NCBI GenBank assembly: GCA_028699365.1
Contig: JAQVUQ010000017.1
Coordinates: 1 to 14,797 of the forward strand
DNA length: 14,797 nt
Origin: a bacterium
Lineage (GTDB): Bacteria; UBP13; UBA5359
Reading direction: 5' to 3'
Under the pieces are notes generated by a model, which was not told the DNA's origin, did not search any database, and worked only from the letters and a program-made list of their open reading frames with translations. The stretch's first letter is position 1. Each line of letters opens with the position of its first letter. Positions 7,038-13,665 of this stretch are shown piece by piece. The position numbers were made by a program, and so were the translations under genes.

Positions 7038-8119
7038 CCAAGAGGGAACGCTATCTGAGCGCCTTGAAGAACGAAGCTGTAGATGAACTGGTATGGGCGC
7101 CCAACTTCGATTACTGGCTGAGTGTGAATACAGCCGAGGGAACCGTGCCGCAGCAATATGCGGGTATGTCACGTAACGATATTGTCAGGGCAGTGGGCGG
7201 CTGTATCTGGAACCGCACTCCCGGGCTGAAGACCGTGCTGGACAAGAGCGTGGAAGAGGTGGTCACGGAAGATAGCGGCAACCGCGTCAGGGAGTTGCGG
7301 ACGCCGGTGGGAACCGTAAGAGGGGTGCACAGCCGCACTGAAGGGGCGCACCGTTCCATGCACCAGAGCGAGCACTTCATCAAGGATGTGGACTCACTTA
7401 AAGTAATGAAGTATATTGCCGAAGCTACTTACTATGAAGCGGATTATGCCGGCATAACAAAGGCACTGGAAGAGACGGGGGATGACGGCATAGTTCTGAG
7501 CGGGTTTTCCTGCCTGCCGTTTATTCAGTTTGCCAAGACGGATGCCGGGTATGTCAACGGCTTCTATCTGTGGGCGGATCACAAGCAGGAGGTAGATGCG
7601 CTTATAGAAGCATATACCAGGCTCTATATGAGAGGGTATGAGATAATGGCCGACAGCCCTGCCGATGTCATATTTGCCGGGGACAACATGGACGGGACGA
7701 TGATCTCTCCGTCCATATTCAAGGAATATGCCGTGCCGTTCTATCAGGAAGCCAAGGAGATATTAGCCGGCAAAGGCAAGATATTCCAGGGTCACTGGTG
7801 CGGCAGGACGCAGACGCTGCTGCCGCTGGTGCCGGAATGCGGGCTGGATGTGGTGGAAGCCATAGTTTCCCGGCCCATGGCGGATGTATCGCTATCCGAT
7901 GCTCTGGACATGCTGCAGGGAAAAGTGGTGCTGCAGGGAGGCGTACCGGCCGTGCTGGTATGTGAGGAGGGCGGCAGCCGGGACGACTTCAAGAGGTATA
8001 TCGAGGAAGTTATCCTGCCTCTTAAGGGACGGCAGGGTTTTATCCTGGGCATGTCGGACAACGTGCCGCCCAACGCCGATTTCGCCAGGGTGGAGATGGT
8101 AGCTGAACTGATTCGCTAA
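7019..8119 (+). CDS. URO-D/MtaA superfamily protein 2
   Basis: A 366-residue member of the uroporphyrinogen decarboxylase superfamily, starting with the family's usual KRERYLSALKNE helix. It has the His-x-Cys pair H259-W-C261 in GHWCGRT. The loop that normally carries a third metal-binding Cys reads FILGMSDNVPPNADF, with Asp347 at that position. HemE signatures are absent. The segment DNMDGTMISPSIFKEY (222-237) is the usual face of the barrel before the SPexF helix. ATG 7019 has GAGGG at 7007-7011, seven bases upstream. It lies inside the end of the large glycosidase-like gene (19-base overlap), so the two are co-translated. Function is inferred only as an MtaA-like methyl or related one-carbon transfer, or a lyase; the substrate is unknown. 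Confidence 0.8.
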   Translation: MCGKSITKRERYLSALKNEAVDELVWAPNFDYWLSVNTAEGTVPQQYAGMSRNDIVRAVGGCIWNRTPGLKTVLDKSVEEVVTEDSGNRVRELRTPVGTVRGVHSRTEGAHRSMHQSEHFIKDVDSLKVMKYIAEATYYEADYAGITKALEETGDDGIVLSGFSCLPFIQFAKTDAGYVNGFYLWADHKQEVDALIEAYTRLYMRGYEIMADSPADVIFAGDNMDGTMISPSIFKEYAVPFYQEAKEILAGKGKIFQGHWCGRTQTLLPLVPECGLDVVEAIVSRPMADVSLSDALDMLQGKVVLQGGVPAVLVCEEGGSRDDFKRYIEEVILPLKGRQGFILGMSDNVPPNADFARVEMVAELIR

Positions 8120-8139
8120 TATCATCAAAGAGAAGAAAT

Positions 8140-8162
8140 GGAGGATATTACTATGATATAAT
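8140..8162 (+). promoter_or_regulatory. Ribosome site with two-codon ORF overlapping a TATAAT box
   Basis: GGAGG (8140-8144) is followed eight bases later by ATG-ATA-TAA (8153-8161), a start codon with a two-codon frame (Met-Ile). TATAAT (8157-8162), a perfect -10 hexamer, overlaps it, but no good -35 lies 17 bases upstream. It could be the promoter for the regulator at 8185. It could also be a leader minicistron, or the orphaned start of a gene lost when the regulator module arrived. The sequence does not decide among these. Confidence 0.4.
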
Positions 8163-8184
8163 AACATAGAGGTTGATATATCGG

Positions 8185-9030
8185 ATGATGAAGCTGGCGC
8201 AAATTAATCCGGTGGTCCGAAGTGCCGGGAAGACGACTTTTCTCCCCGGTTACGACGGCCAGGTAAAATCCGGCTCAATAGAGGACCATGACCTTCACCT
8301 GGCCTACCGTGGCCGTGGAGTACTGATTATCGACGGCTGCCGGTATAGTATGGAAGTGGGAGACGTCGTTACGGTTTTCCCCGGCGAATCTTTTTGCGTT
8401 GAGGTGGAAGGCGACAAGCCCTTTTCCAGATATTATGTCCATTTGGATTTTTTTAAAGACAAATCGGAACGCTTGCTGACTCCCGTCCTGGAAGGCGGTA
8501 TTACCTGGCCCAGGCATGTCCGGCTTATGCATGATACACGTGCCAGGGAGCTTTGCGCAGATGTTGTGCTGAGGGCTCTGAGCCGTGGCACGGATGAAGC
8601 TTCCTCCATCATTATAGAGGGTAATATACGATCACTTCTGGGCATCATGGTTGAGCAGTATAGTGGAAGGCAAAAAGACGAAGTCGGTGTTTACACCAAG
8701 TGCCGCAGGAACATTCTTCAGGCCGAGAGATTTATTCGAGAGAATTATCGCCGAAACCTTACCCTGACGGAGATCGCCGGCGCTGCCGGGTTCAGCCCCG
8801 ATTATTTCGGACGTGCTTTCAAGGCCTTGATGGGATGTTCTCCGTTGAATTATCTGGCCGGTTATCGTTTGAACGAAGCTAAACGGCTGATGGTGGAAAA
8901 CGATTTTGCCATCGGTGAGATCGCCCGTCAGGTTGGGTATGAGGATATACATTACTTCAGTTATCTGTTTAAACATAGAGAAGGCATTACCCCTTCGGAG
9001 TTCATCTCCAGGCTGGCAATTGAAGAATAA
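8185..9030 (+). CDS. AraC-family transcriptional regulator
   Basis: A 281-residue regulator of ordinary AraC/XylS length. The N-terminal half is a cupin-like sensor (about 20-105), including RGRGVLIIDGCRYSMEVGD and VTVFPGESF. The C-terminal about 100 residues form the twin helix-turn-helix: first helix pair near NLTLTEIAGAAGFSPDYFGRAFK (191-213), second near FAIGEIARQVGYEDIHYFSYLFK (241-263), ending TPSEF. The start is ATG 8185 (8188 is also possible). A TTG at 8173 is in frame but sits directly against AGAGG and looks less likely. Its last 32 codons and downstream region were duplicated as the remnant at 4803-4967. The conserved inverted site in both copies makes it the likely activator of the operons starting at 4971 and 9149. 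The inducer is probably a sugar but is unknown. Confidence 0.92.
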   Translation: MMKLAQINPVVRSAGKTTFLPGYDGQVKSGSIEDHDLHLAYRGRGVLIIDGCRYSMEVGDVVTVFPGESFCVEVEGDKPFSRYYVHLDFFKDKSERLLTPVLEGGITWPRHVRLMHDTRARELCADVVLRALSRGTDEASSIIIEGNIRSLLGIMVEQYSGRQKDEVGVYTKCRRNILQAERFIRENYRRNLTLTEIAGAAGFSPDYFGRAFKALMGCSPLNYLAGYRLNEAKRLMVENDFAIGEIARQVGYEDIHYFSYLFKHREGITPSEFISRLAIEE

Positions 9031-9096
9031 AGCGGTATTTTCAAAATAAAGGCGGTTATCCTTAAATACCGAAGCGGTTTCAGAGGATATACTGTA
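8932..9096 (+). repeat. Diverged direct repeat (copy B) of 4803-4967
   Basis: The last 32 codons of the regulator gene plus the following 66 bases match 4803-4967 over 165 bases with no insertion or deletion. The coding part differs mostly at third positions. The noncoding part is kept only in distinct blocks. The two copies are in the same orientation about 4.1 kb apart and flank the large glycosidase-like gene, URO-D protein 2 and most of the regulator. Recombination between them would delete that cassette. Confidence 0.85.
9033..9096 (+). promoter_or_regulatory. AraC-type promoter/operator, copy B
   Basis: CGGTATTT (9033-9040) and AAATACCG (9064-9071) form a perfect 8-base inverted pair. 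TATACT (9088-9093) within GGATATACTGTA is the -10 box. The proximal half-site occupies the -35 position, which is the layout of class II activation by AraC-type proteins. The predicted transcription start is near 9100, leaving a leader of about 50 bases before ATG 9149. The distal half-site lies only three bases after the regulator stop codon. The inverted pair could also fold as a long-loop hairpin in the regulator mRNA, but conservation in copy A favours protein binding. Confidence 0.65.
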
Positions 9097-9102
9097 GTTG
9101 CG

Positions 9103-9117
9103 GTCGATAGTATCGAC
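9103..9117 (+). promoter_or_regulatory. 15-bp perfect palindrome in the 5' leader, possible operator
   Basis: GTCGATA-G-TATCGAC is a perfect inverted repeat with a one-base centre, placed just downstream of the predicted start of transcription. That is a typical repressor roadblock position. It is absent from promoter copy A. A wider inverted pair, GGATATA (9085-9091) and TATATCC (9120-9126), surrounds it but is not concentric. The cognate regulator is not in the window, unless the AraC protein uses it. Confidence 0.5.
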
Positions 9118-9148
9118 ATTATATCCATTGATCAGGAGGAGATCATCA

Positions 9149-10051
9149 ATGAGCGGTAAAGAGATAAAAGTAGCGGTGATCGGTCTGGATACCAGTCACA
9201 GCGTGGTATTTACGGAACTGATGCAATCGCCGGATTGCCCGGCTGATAAGAGAGTTTCCGGCCTCAGGGCGGTGACCTGCCTGCGTTTCCCGACCCCTTT
9301 CCAGAGTGAGGAAGGGCTCGATGCCAGACAGAAAACAATGGAAGGCTGGGGCGTAAAGGTAACCACGGATTTCGATGAGGCCGTAGCCGATTGCGACGCC
9401 GTAATGGTGGACATCAACGATCCCGCCTATCATCTGGATTATTTCAGCCGTTGTGCCGACCTGGGCAAGCCGATATTCCTGGATAAGCCCATGGCCGACA
9501 GCATCGAGAACGGCAGGAAGATCTACGATATAGCCAAAAGTAAGAATTTGCCAGTCTTCTCCACATCGACGCTGCGCTTTGTGCCCCAGTTGTCCGAGGC
9601 CTGCGCCCAGGTGCCGGAACCCCATTTCACTGCTACTTACGGGCCGTTGGGCAAGGCTCCGGCCGGCAGTTCCATCGTCTGGTACGGTGTCCATTCTTTT
9701 GAGATGCTGCAGCGGGCCATGGGATCGGGCGCAGTGAAGGTCAAAGCCGTTGAGGATAAAGCCGGAGCGGTGTCGGTGGTGGAATACGCCGATGGACGCC
9801 GTGGGGTGGTGGAGCTTACCAGTGGTGCCGGTATATACGGCGGCTGCCTGCGAAGCAAGGAGAAGGCTGCACCTTACGTGGTGGATATGAGCCGGCATTA
9901 CCCCGATCTGCTCATTCGGATAGAGAAGTTCTTCCGGACCGGCCAGGCACCCATATCTCTGGAAACCACCTTCGAGGTTATGGCCATGCTGGATGCGGCA
10001 GAGCGTTCCTTCAGGAGTGGAAAGGCTGAAAACGTAGTGGGGGTGGCATAG
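9149..10051 (+). CDS. Gfo/Idh/MocA-family oxidoreductase, GLDTSH type
   Basis: A 300-residue NAD(P)-dependent sugar or inositol dehydrogenase-like protein. The Rossmann start KVAVIGLDTSHSVVF (7-21) replaces the usual GxGxxG loop with G-L-D-T-S-H, a variant seen in one branch of the family. The conserved nicotinamide-side motif is FLDKPMA (110-116), with DKP where most have EKP. WYGVHSFEML (178-187) carries the family's His182. At 300 residues it is shorter than the usual 330-380, mainly in the C-terminal sheet domain. ATG 9149 has a strong AGGAGG (9134-9139) nine bases away. An in-frame TTG at 9098 was set aside because it lies at the predicted transcription start. It is the first gene after promoter copy B, and the second oxidoreductase starts two bases after its stop, so the pair may act on successive or reciprocal redox steps. 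Confidence 0.85.
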   Translation: MSGKEIKVAVIGLDTSHSVVFTELMQSPDCPADKRVSGLRAVTCLRFPTPFQSEEGLDARQKTMEGWGVKVTTDFDEAVADCDAVMVDINDPAYHLDYFSRCADLGKPIFLDKPMADSIENGRKIYDIAKSKNLPVFSTSTLRFVPQLSEACAQVPEPHFTATYGPLGKAPAGSSIVWYGVHSFEMLQRAMGSGAVKVKAVEDKAGAVSVVEYADGRRGVVELTSGAGIYGGCLRSKEKAAPYVVDMSRHYPDLLIRIEKFFRTGQAPISLETTFEVMAMLDAAERSFRSGKAENVVGVA

Positions 10052-10053
10052 TC

Positions 10054-11106
10054 ATGAAGAAGATCAGAGCAGGTATAATAGGGCAGGGCCGGAGCGGCAG
10101 GGATATTCACGACCACTCTTTCAGAGACGTAGTGCCGGATAAGTATCAGGTGGTAGCTGTGGCCGATCCTCTGGAGGATCGTTGCCGCAGAGCCGAGGAG
10201 GAATTCGGCTATATAACTTATACCGATTACAGGGAGATGCTCAAGCGGAACGACCTGGATCTGATCGTCAACGCCTCCCCCAGCCATCTGCACGTCCCGA
10301 TAACGATGGAGGTGCTGGATGCCGGTTTTAACGTATTGACTGAGAAACCGCTGGCCCGCAAGGCCGCCGATGCGGATATGCTTATCAAAAAGGCTGAGGA
10401 CACAGGTAAGCTCTTTGCCGTCTATCAGCAGTCACGCTTTGCGCCTTACTTCCGGCAAGTGAACAAGGTTATCGATTCCGGCCTGCTGGGGCGTATAGTC
10501 ATGGTCAAGATTGCTTTCAACGGCTTTGCCCGCAGATGGGACTGGCAGACGCTGCAGGAGATGGACGGCGGCAATCTGCTCAACACCGGGCCCCATCCGT
10601 TGGATCAGGCCCTGCATTTTGTGGGAAGAGATGCCATGCCGGAAGTGTTATGTATAATGGACCGGGCGAACACCTTCGGCAACGCCGAGGACCACGTCAA
10701 GCTGATCATGCACCGGCAGGACAAGCCCACCGTGGATCTGGAGATATCCTCATGCTGTGCCTATCCGTCCTATACCTATCAGGTGTACGGCACCAGGGGC
10801 GGTTTGACCGGTAATATGACGCATATCGACTGGAAATATTTTATTCCGGAAGAAGCGCCGCATCAGGAGTTGGCCAGAGAGCCTTTGCCCGGGCCGGGAT
10901 ACTGTGGTGAGCAACTGCCGTGGCATGAGGAGAGTTGGGATGTGCCTGAAGAGGATGCCAGCCTGTTCAACGCTATGGCCGGAAGATTCTACAACAATCT
11001 TTACGATGCCCTGGTGAATGGTGCTCCGCTGGTAGTTACGCCGCAGCAGGTGCGGCAGCAGATAGCCGTGATAGAGGAGTGCCACCGGCAGAACCCGCTG
11101 GATTGA
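10054..11106 (+). CDS. Gfo/Idh/MocA-family oxidoreductase, canonical type
   Basis: A 350-residue sugar dehydrogenase-like protein with all usual landmarks: Rossmann GIIGQGRSG (7-15), ASPSHLH (74-80), TEKPLARK (96-103) with the conserved EKP, and the active-site run GGNLLNTGPHPLDQALHF (172-189) containing His181 and Asp184. These enzymes oxidise or epimerise a hydroxyl of a sugar, sugar acid or inositol using NAD(P). The substrate cannot be read from the sequence. It begins two bases after the previous stop, with a G-rich ribosome site inside the end of that gene, so the two are cotranscribed. One canonical and one unusual oxidoreductase in tandem suggest an oxidation-then-reduction at a sugar carbon, for example as a step before bond cleavage. 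That part is inference. Confidence 0.9.
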   Translation: MKKIRAGIIGQGRSGRDIHDHSFRDVVPDKYQVVAVADPLEDRCRRAEEEFGYITYTDYREMLKRNDLDLIVNASPSHLHVPITMEVLDAGFNVLTEKPLARKAADADMLIKKAEDTGKLFAVYQQSRFAPYFRQVNKVIDSGLLGRIVMVKIAFNGFARRWDWQTLQEMDGGNLLNTGPHPLDQALHFVGRDAMPEVLCIMDRANTFGNAEDHVKLIMHRQDKPTVDLEISSCCAYPSYTYQVYGTRGGLTGNMTHIDWKYFIPEEAPHQELAREPLPGPGYCGEQLPWHEESWDVPEEDASLFNAMAGRFYNNLYDALVNGAPLVVTPQQVRQQIAVIEECHRQNPLD

Positions 11107-11173
11107 GACTGTTTGCCGGCGCGCAGTGCCGGTGTCTGAACATAATTATTACGATAACCTGGCAGGTGTAGTT

Positions 11174-12175
11174 ATGACCTCACGGGAAATAATCATCAGG
11201 AACCTGAACTTTGACGGCGCTGAACGCATAGGGCTGGCTTTTACCGGAAACAGATACAGCGATTTTGCCGTTGCGGGTCTGGGTGCCTCCTCCACCTGGG
11301 AGGGGCGGCGCTGGATCGAGGGGGATACGGAGTATTATGACGATGAATGGGGCAATATCTGGCATCGCAAAGTAGGTCTGAGCGCCGGTGGTGAGATATA
11401 CAAGCCTGTTCTTCAGGATTGGTCTGATCTGGATAAACTGCACGTGCCGGATTTCGGCGCTCAGGAACGTTTTGTGGAAGCCCGGAAGAAGTTTTCGGCA
11501 GAGCCGGAACGTTACAGTCTGGGTGCTTTGCCTGGATTTGTCTTCAGCATCTGCCGCTATCTGAGGAAGATGGAGGTTTACTTTCAGGATCTGATGCTGG
11601 AGCGGGAGAACGTAGACAGGCTGCACGGTCTGGTGGCGGATGTGCTGGAGGAGGTTATAACCGGTTACGCCGCAGCCGGGGCCGATGGAGTTTTCTTCTG
11701 TGAGGACTGGGGCATACAGGACAGGCTGCTGATAAGCCCCAATACCTGGCGCGAGGTATTTCGTCCTCTGAATGAGAGACTGTGCCATGCCGCTCACAGC
11801 AGAGGGATGCACGTCCTGATGCACTCCTGCGGTTATAACCGGCTTATACTGGATGATCTGGCTGCCGCCGGCATAAACTGCTTCCAGTTCGACCAGCCGG
11901 AAATATACGGGCTGGAGGAACTGGCTCAAAAACTCAGGGAATTGAAGGTCTGCCTTTACTCTCCTGTGGATATTCAGAAGGTGATGCCAACCGGGGATAA
12001 AGAGCTGATAGAGGACACGGCCAGGCGAATGGCAGAGCTGTTCGGCGGTCCTGAAGGCGGTTTCATTGCCAAGAATTACGGCGATATCAAGGGTATAGGC
12101 GTGAAGGAAGAGTGGGACGAGTGGGCTTATCAGGCCTTTCTGGAATGCGCTAAGATCAAACCGGTTTTCAATTAG
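11174..12175 (+). CDS. URO-D/MtaA superfamily protein 3
   Basis: A 333-residue member of the uroporphyrinogen decarboxylase superfamily. ATG 11174 begins MTSREIIIRNLNFDGAERIG, the normal family N-terminus. A frame extending further upstream has no family similarity and was not used. CAGGTG at 11163-11168 serves as the ribosome site. Key segments are FFCEDWGIQDRLLISPNTWRE (174-194) and the His-x-Cys pair H217-S-C219 in LMHSCGYN. Near the C-terminus, GGFIAKNYGDIKGIG lacks the third Cys of MtaA-type zinc sites. It follows the oxidoreductase pair after 67 bases, which hold only a weak CCGGC/GCCGG hairpin around 11116-11132. It is followed by the fourth superfamily member. It is probably a metal-dependent methyltransferase-like enzyme or a relative of unknown reaction. 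Confidence 0.8.
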   Translation: MTSREIIIRNLNFDGAERIGLAFTGNRYSDFAVAGLGASSTWEGRRWIEGDTEYYDDEWGNIWHRKVGLSAGGEIYKPVLQDWSDLDKLHVPDFGAQERFVEARKKFSAEPERYSLGALPGFVFSICRYLRKMEVYFQDLMLERENVDRLHGLVADVLEEVITGYAAAGADGVFFCEDWGIQDRLLISPNTWREVFRPLNERLCHAAHSRGMHVLMHSCGYNRLILDDLAAAGINCFQFDQPEIYGLEELAQKLRELKVCLYSPVDIQKVMPTGDKELIEDTARRMAELFGGPEGGFIAKNYGDIKGIGVKEEWDEWAYQAFLECAKIKPVFN

Positions 12176-12209
12176 CAGGAGTTCCTGCAACACTATGATG
12201 GAGATTGTC

Positions 12210-13478
12210 ATGCAATCCGAGCTTAATGCCGTTAAGTCCGACAGCAGGATACTGATGCCTTTGACGGACAAGGTAATGGAGTTGTCACGACGCCCGCAGG
12301 AGGCGGAAAAGAAAGCCCGCTGGGCGGCACATCAGAGTCTTGAAACAACCGACAGGTCTCCTGTATATGTATATTGTGAAGGCATACCCGCAAAGACGTG
12401 GGACGGTATCATCGGTGCGGAGACGGCTTGCAGCACTCCGCTTGGGAGAACACTGGAGAGAGAATTGCGCCGGCGCATCTGGGCGGCGGAAAATATCCCC
12501 GATGACAGGATAGTCTGGCCGACGGTTATTCTTTCCGCACCTGTTAAAATCGCCAGGGACTGGGGAGTGCCGCTGGAGTGGCATCAATCGGAAGATGATC
12601 TGGGAGCCAAAGGCTACGATCCGCCCTTCTCCGAAGGCATAGATATGAGTCGCCTGCAGACGGTAGAGATGGAGACCGACGAGGCGGCGGCCCGGGAATT
12701 GCAGGAGATGGCCTGCACATTACTGGGTGGCGATATGAAAGTATATCTTCAGCACCACACGCTGTCCTACAGCATTTTCGATACGGCTGTCCAGATGCGG
12801 GGCATGGACAGCATCTGCCTGGATACTATCGACTGTCCCGATAAAGTACATGCTCTGCTGGAACATATAACCCAAACGGTTCTCCGGCACCAGCTCAAAC
12901 GTCAGGAGAGAGGCTGGACCAATTTCTTTCCGGACCCGGAGGACGATTATGCGCAGGTGGGCTTCAGAGTCAACTGTGTTGCCAAACCGGCGGATATGGA
13001 GGACAGGAAACCGTGCCTGTTCGATGAATGGGCCTATATCTCAGCCCAGACCAGCGCTTGTCTGGGCCCCGGCCAGTATGCCGAGTTCGTGCAGCCCTGC
13101 AATGCGCGTCTGGCGGAATTGTTCAGCCGTAAAACCGTCTATTACCACGGTTGCGAGTGCCTTGACAGAAAGATGGATATAATAGCTGAGTTGCCCAATC
13201 TGAGGCGCTTTCATGTCTCTCCCTGGTCGTCCGTCTCCCTGGCAGCGGATAAGTTCAGGGACAGGAACGTCATACTGGAAGTCCATTCTCACCCTGGCAA
13301 GGTCTTCTTTGCTCAGACAGGCGGGGAGATAAAGGCTGATTTGGCAGAGCTGGTGCGGCAGGCAGAGGGGATGCCGTTCGATCTCAATCTGAGCGATATA
13401 CACAACATAAACAATGATCCGTCCAAGTTGGGCCTGTGGGCTGGAATCGCTACGGAAGCAGTTTGTGCCATCAGATAA
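12210..13478 (+). CDS. URO-D superfamily protein 4, long divergent form
   Basis: A 422-residue protein related to the uroporphyrinogen decarboxylase superfamily, but longer and more diverged than the other three. It has an extended N-terminal region (about 1-150) with many charged residues. A Cys-rich metal-like motif H313-G-C315-E-C317 in YYHGCECLDRKM is at the equivalent of the H-x-C site. The C-terminus LNLSDIHNINNDPSKLGLW replaces the usual Pro-rich loop. ATG 12210 has GGAG (12200-12203) six bases upstream. ATG 12195 or 12198 with AGGAG (12177-12181) is also possible and would add five or four residues. It starts about 35 bases after protein 3 and is the last gene of the operon. Two unlike paralogues in tandem may form a complex or act in sequence. 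Function unknown. Confidence 0.75.
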   Translation: MQSELNAVKSDSRILMPLTDKVMELSRRPQEAEKKARWAAHQSLETTDRSPVYVYCEGIPAKTWDGIIGAETACSTPLGRTLERELRRRIWAAENIPDDRIVWPTVILSAPVKIARDWGVPLEWHQSEDDLGAKGYDPPFSEGIDMSRLQTVEMETDEAAARELQEMACTLLGGDMKVYLQHHTLSYSIFDTAVQMRGMDSICLDTIDCPDKVHALLEHITQTVLRHQLKRQERGWTNFFPDPEDDYAQVGFRVNCVAKPADMEDRKPCLFDEWAYISAQTSACLGPGQYAEFVQPCNARLAELFSRKTVYYHGCECLDRKMDIIAELPNLRRFHVSPWSSVSLAADKFRDRNVILEVHSHPGKVFFAQTGGEIKADLAELVRQAEGMPFDLNLSDIHNINNDPSKLGLWAGIATEAVCAIR

Positions 13479-13516
13479 TTCGGCGTGATCTCTTGTTCCC
13501 AGGAGCGGTAACTCGG

Positions 13517-13542
13517 CTTAACTGAACTTTTGTTCAGTTAAG
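13517..13542 (+). promoter_or_regulatory. 26-bp palindrome: TetR-like operator or terminator stem
   Basis: CTTAACTGAAC-TTTT-GTTCAGTTAAG is a perfect 11-bp inverted repeat with a four-base centre, 38 bases after the accessory operon and 12 bases before the next -35 box. As RNA it would make a stable hairpin and could end transcription. However, no T-run follows on either strand, and the TGAAC-N4-GTTCA core resembles TetR-family operators. Both roles remain open. Confidence 0.6.
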
Positions 13543-13554
13543 CGTCCGGTATTC

Positions 13555-13583
13555 TTGACTCATGTCCTCTTTGCCCGTAGAAT
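13555..13583 (+). promoter_or_regulatory. Sigma70-type promoter for the DAHP synthase gene
   Basis: TTGACT (13555-13560), a 17-base spacer, and TAGAAT (13578-13583) give a near-consensus housekeeping promoter. Transcription would start near 13590, leaving a leader of about 75 bases. In that leader 13621-13640 can fold into a short GC-rich hairpin (GCCGCGGT pairing with ACCG-CGGC with one bulge). Confidence 0.7.
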
Positions 13584-13665
13584 AAGCCTATCTTTATTAA
13601 CAGAAGGATTTTTCGTCAAAGCCGCGGTCTGACCGACGGCGCCAACCTGGGGAGGGCTAAGGGAT

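Noticed and set aside
9098-9148. In-frame TTG start 51 bases upstream for the first oxidoreductase
   Set aside because: It coincides with the predicted transcription start and has no ribosome site, whereas ATG 9149 has AGGAGG and matches the family N-terminus.
11107-11173. CCGGC/GCCGG hairpin between the oxidoreductase and URO-D protein 3 as a terminator
   Set aside because: The stem is only five base pairs with no T-run, and the gene order suggests continued transcription.
11180-12271. Long open frame of about 360 codons on the minus strand opposite URO-D protein 3
   Set aside because: It lies opposite a well-supported gene, has no recognisable motif, and its composition is what codon bias on the other strand produces.
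3016-13478. Annotation of the URO-D proteins as heme-pathway uroporphyrinogen decarboxylase (hemE)
   Set aside because: No FxRQAGR N-terminus, presence of H-x-C, four diverged copies and no other heme gene nearby argue against HemE.
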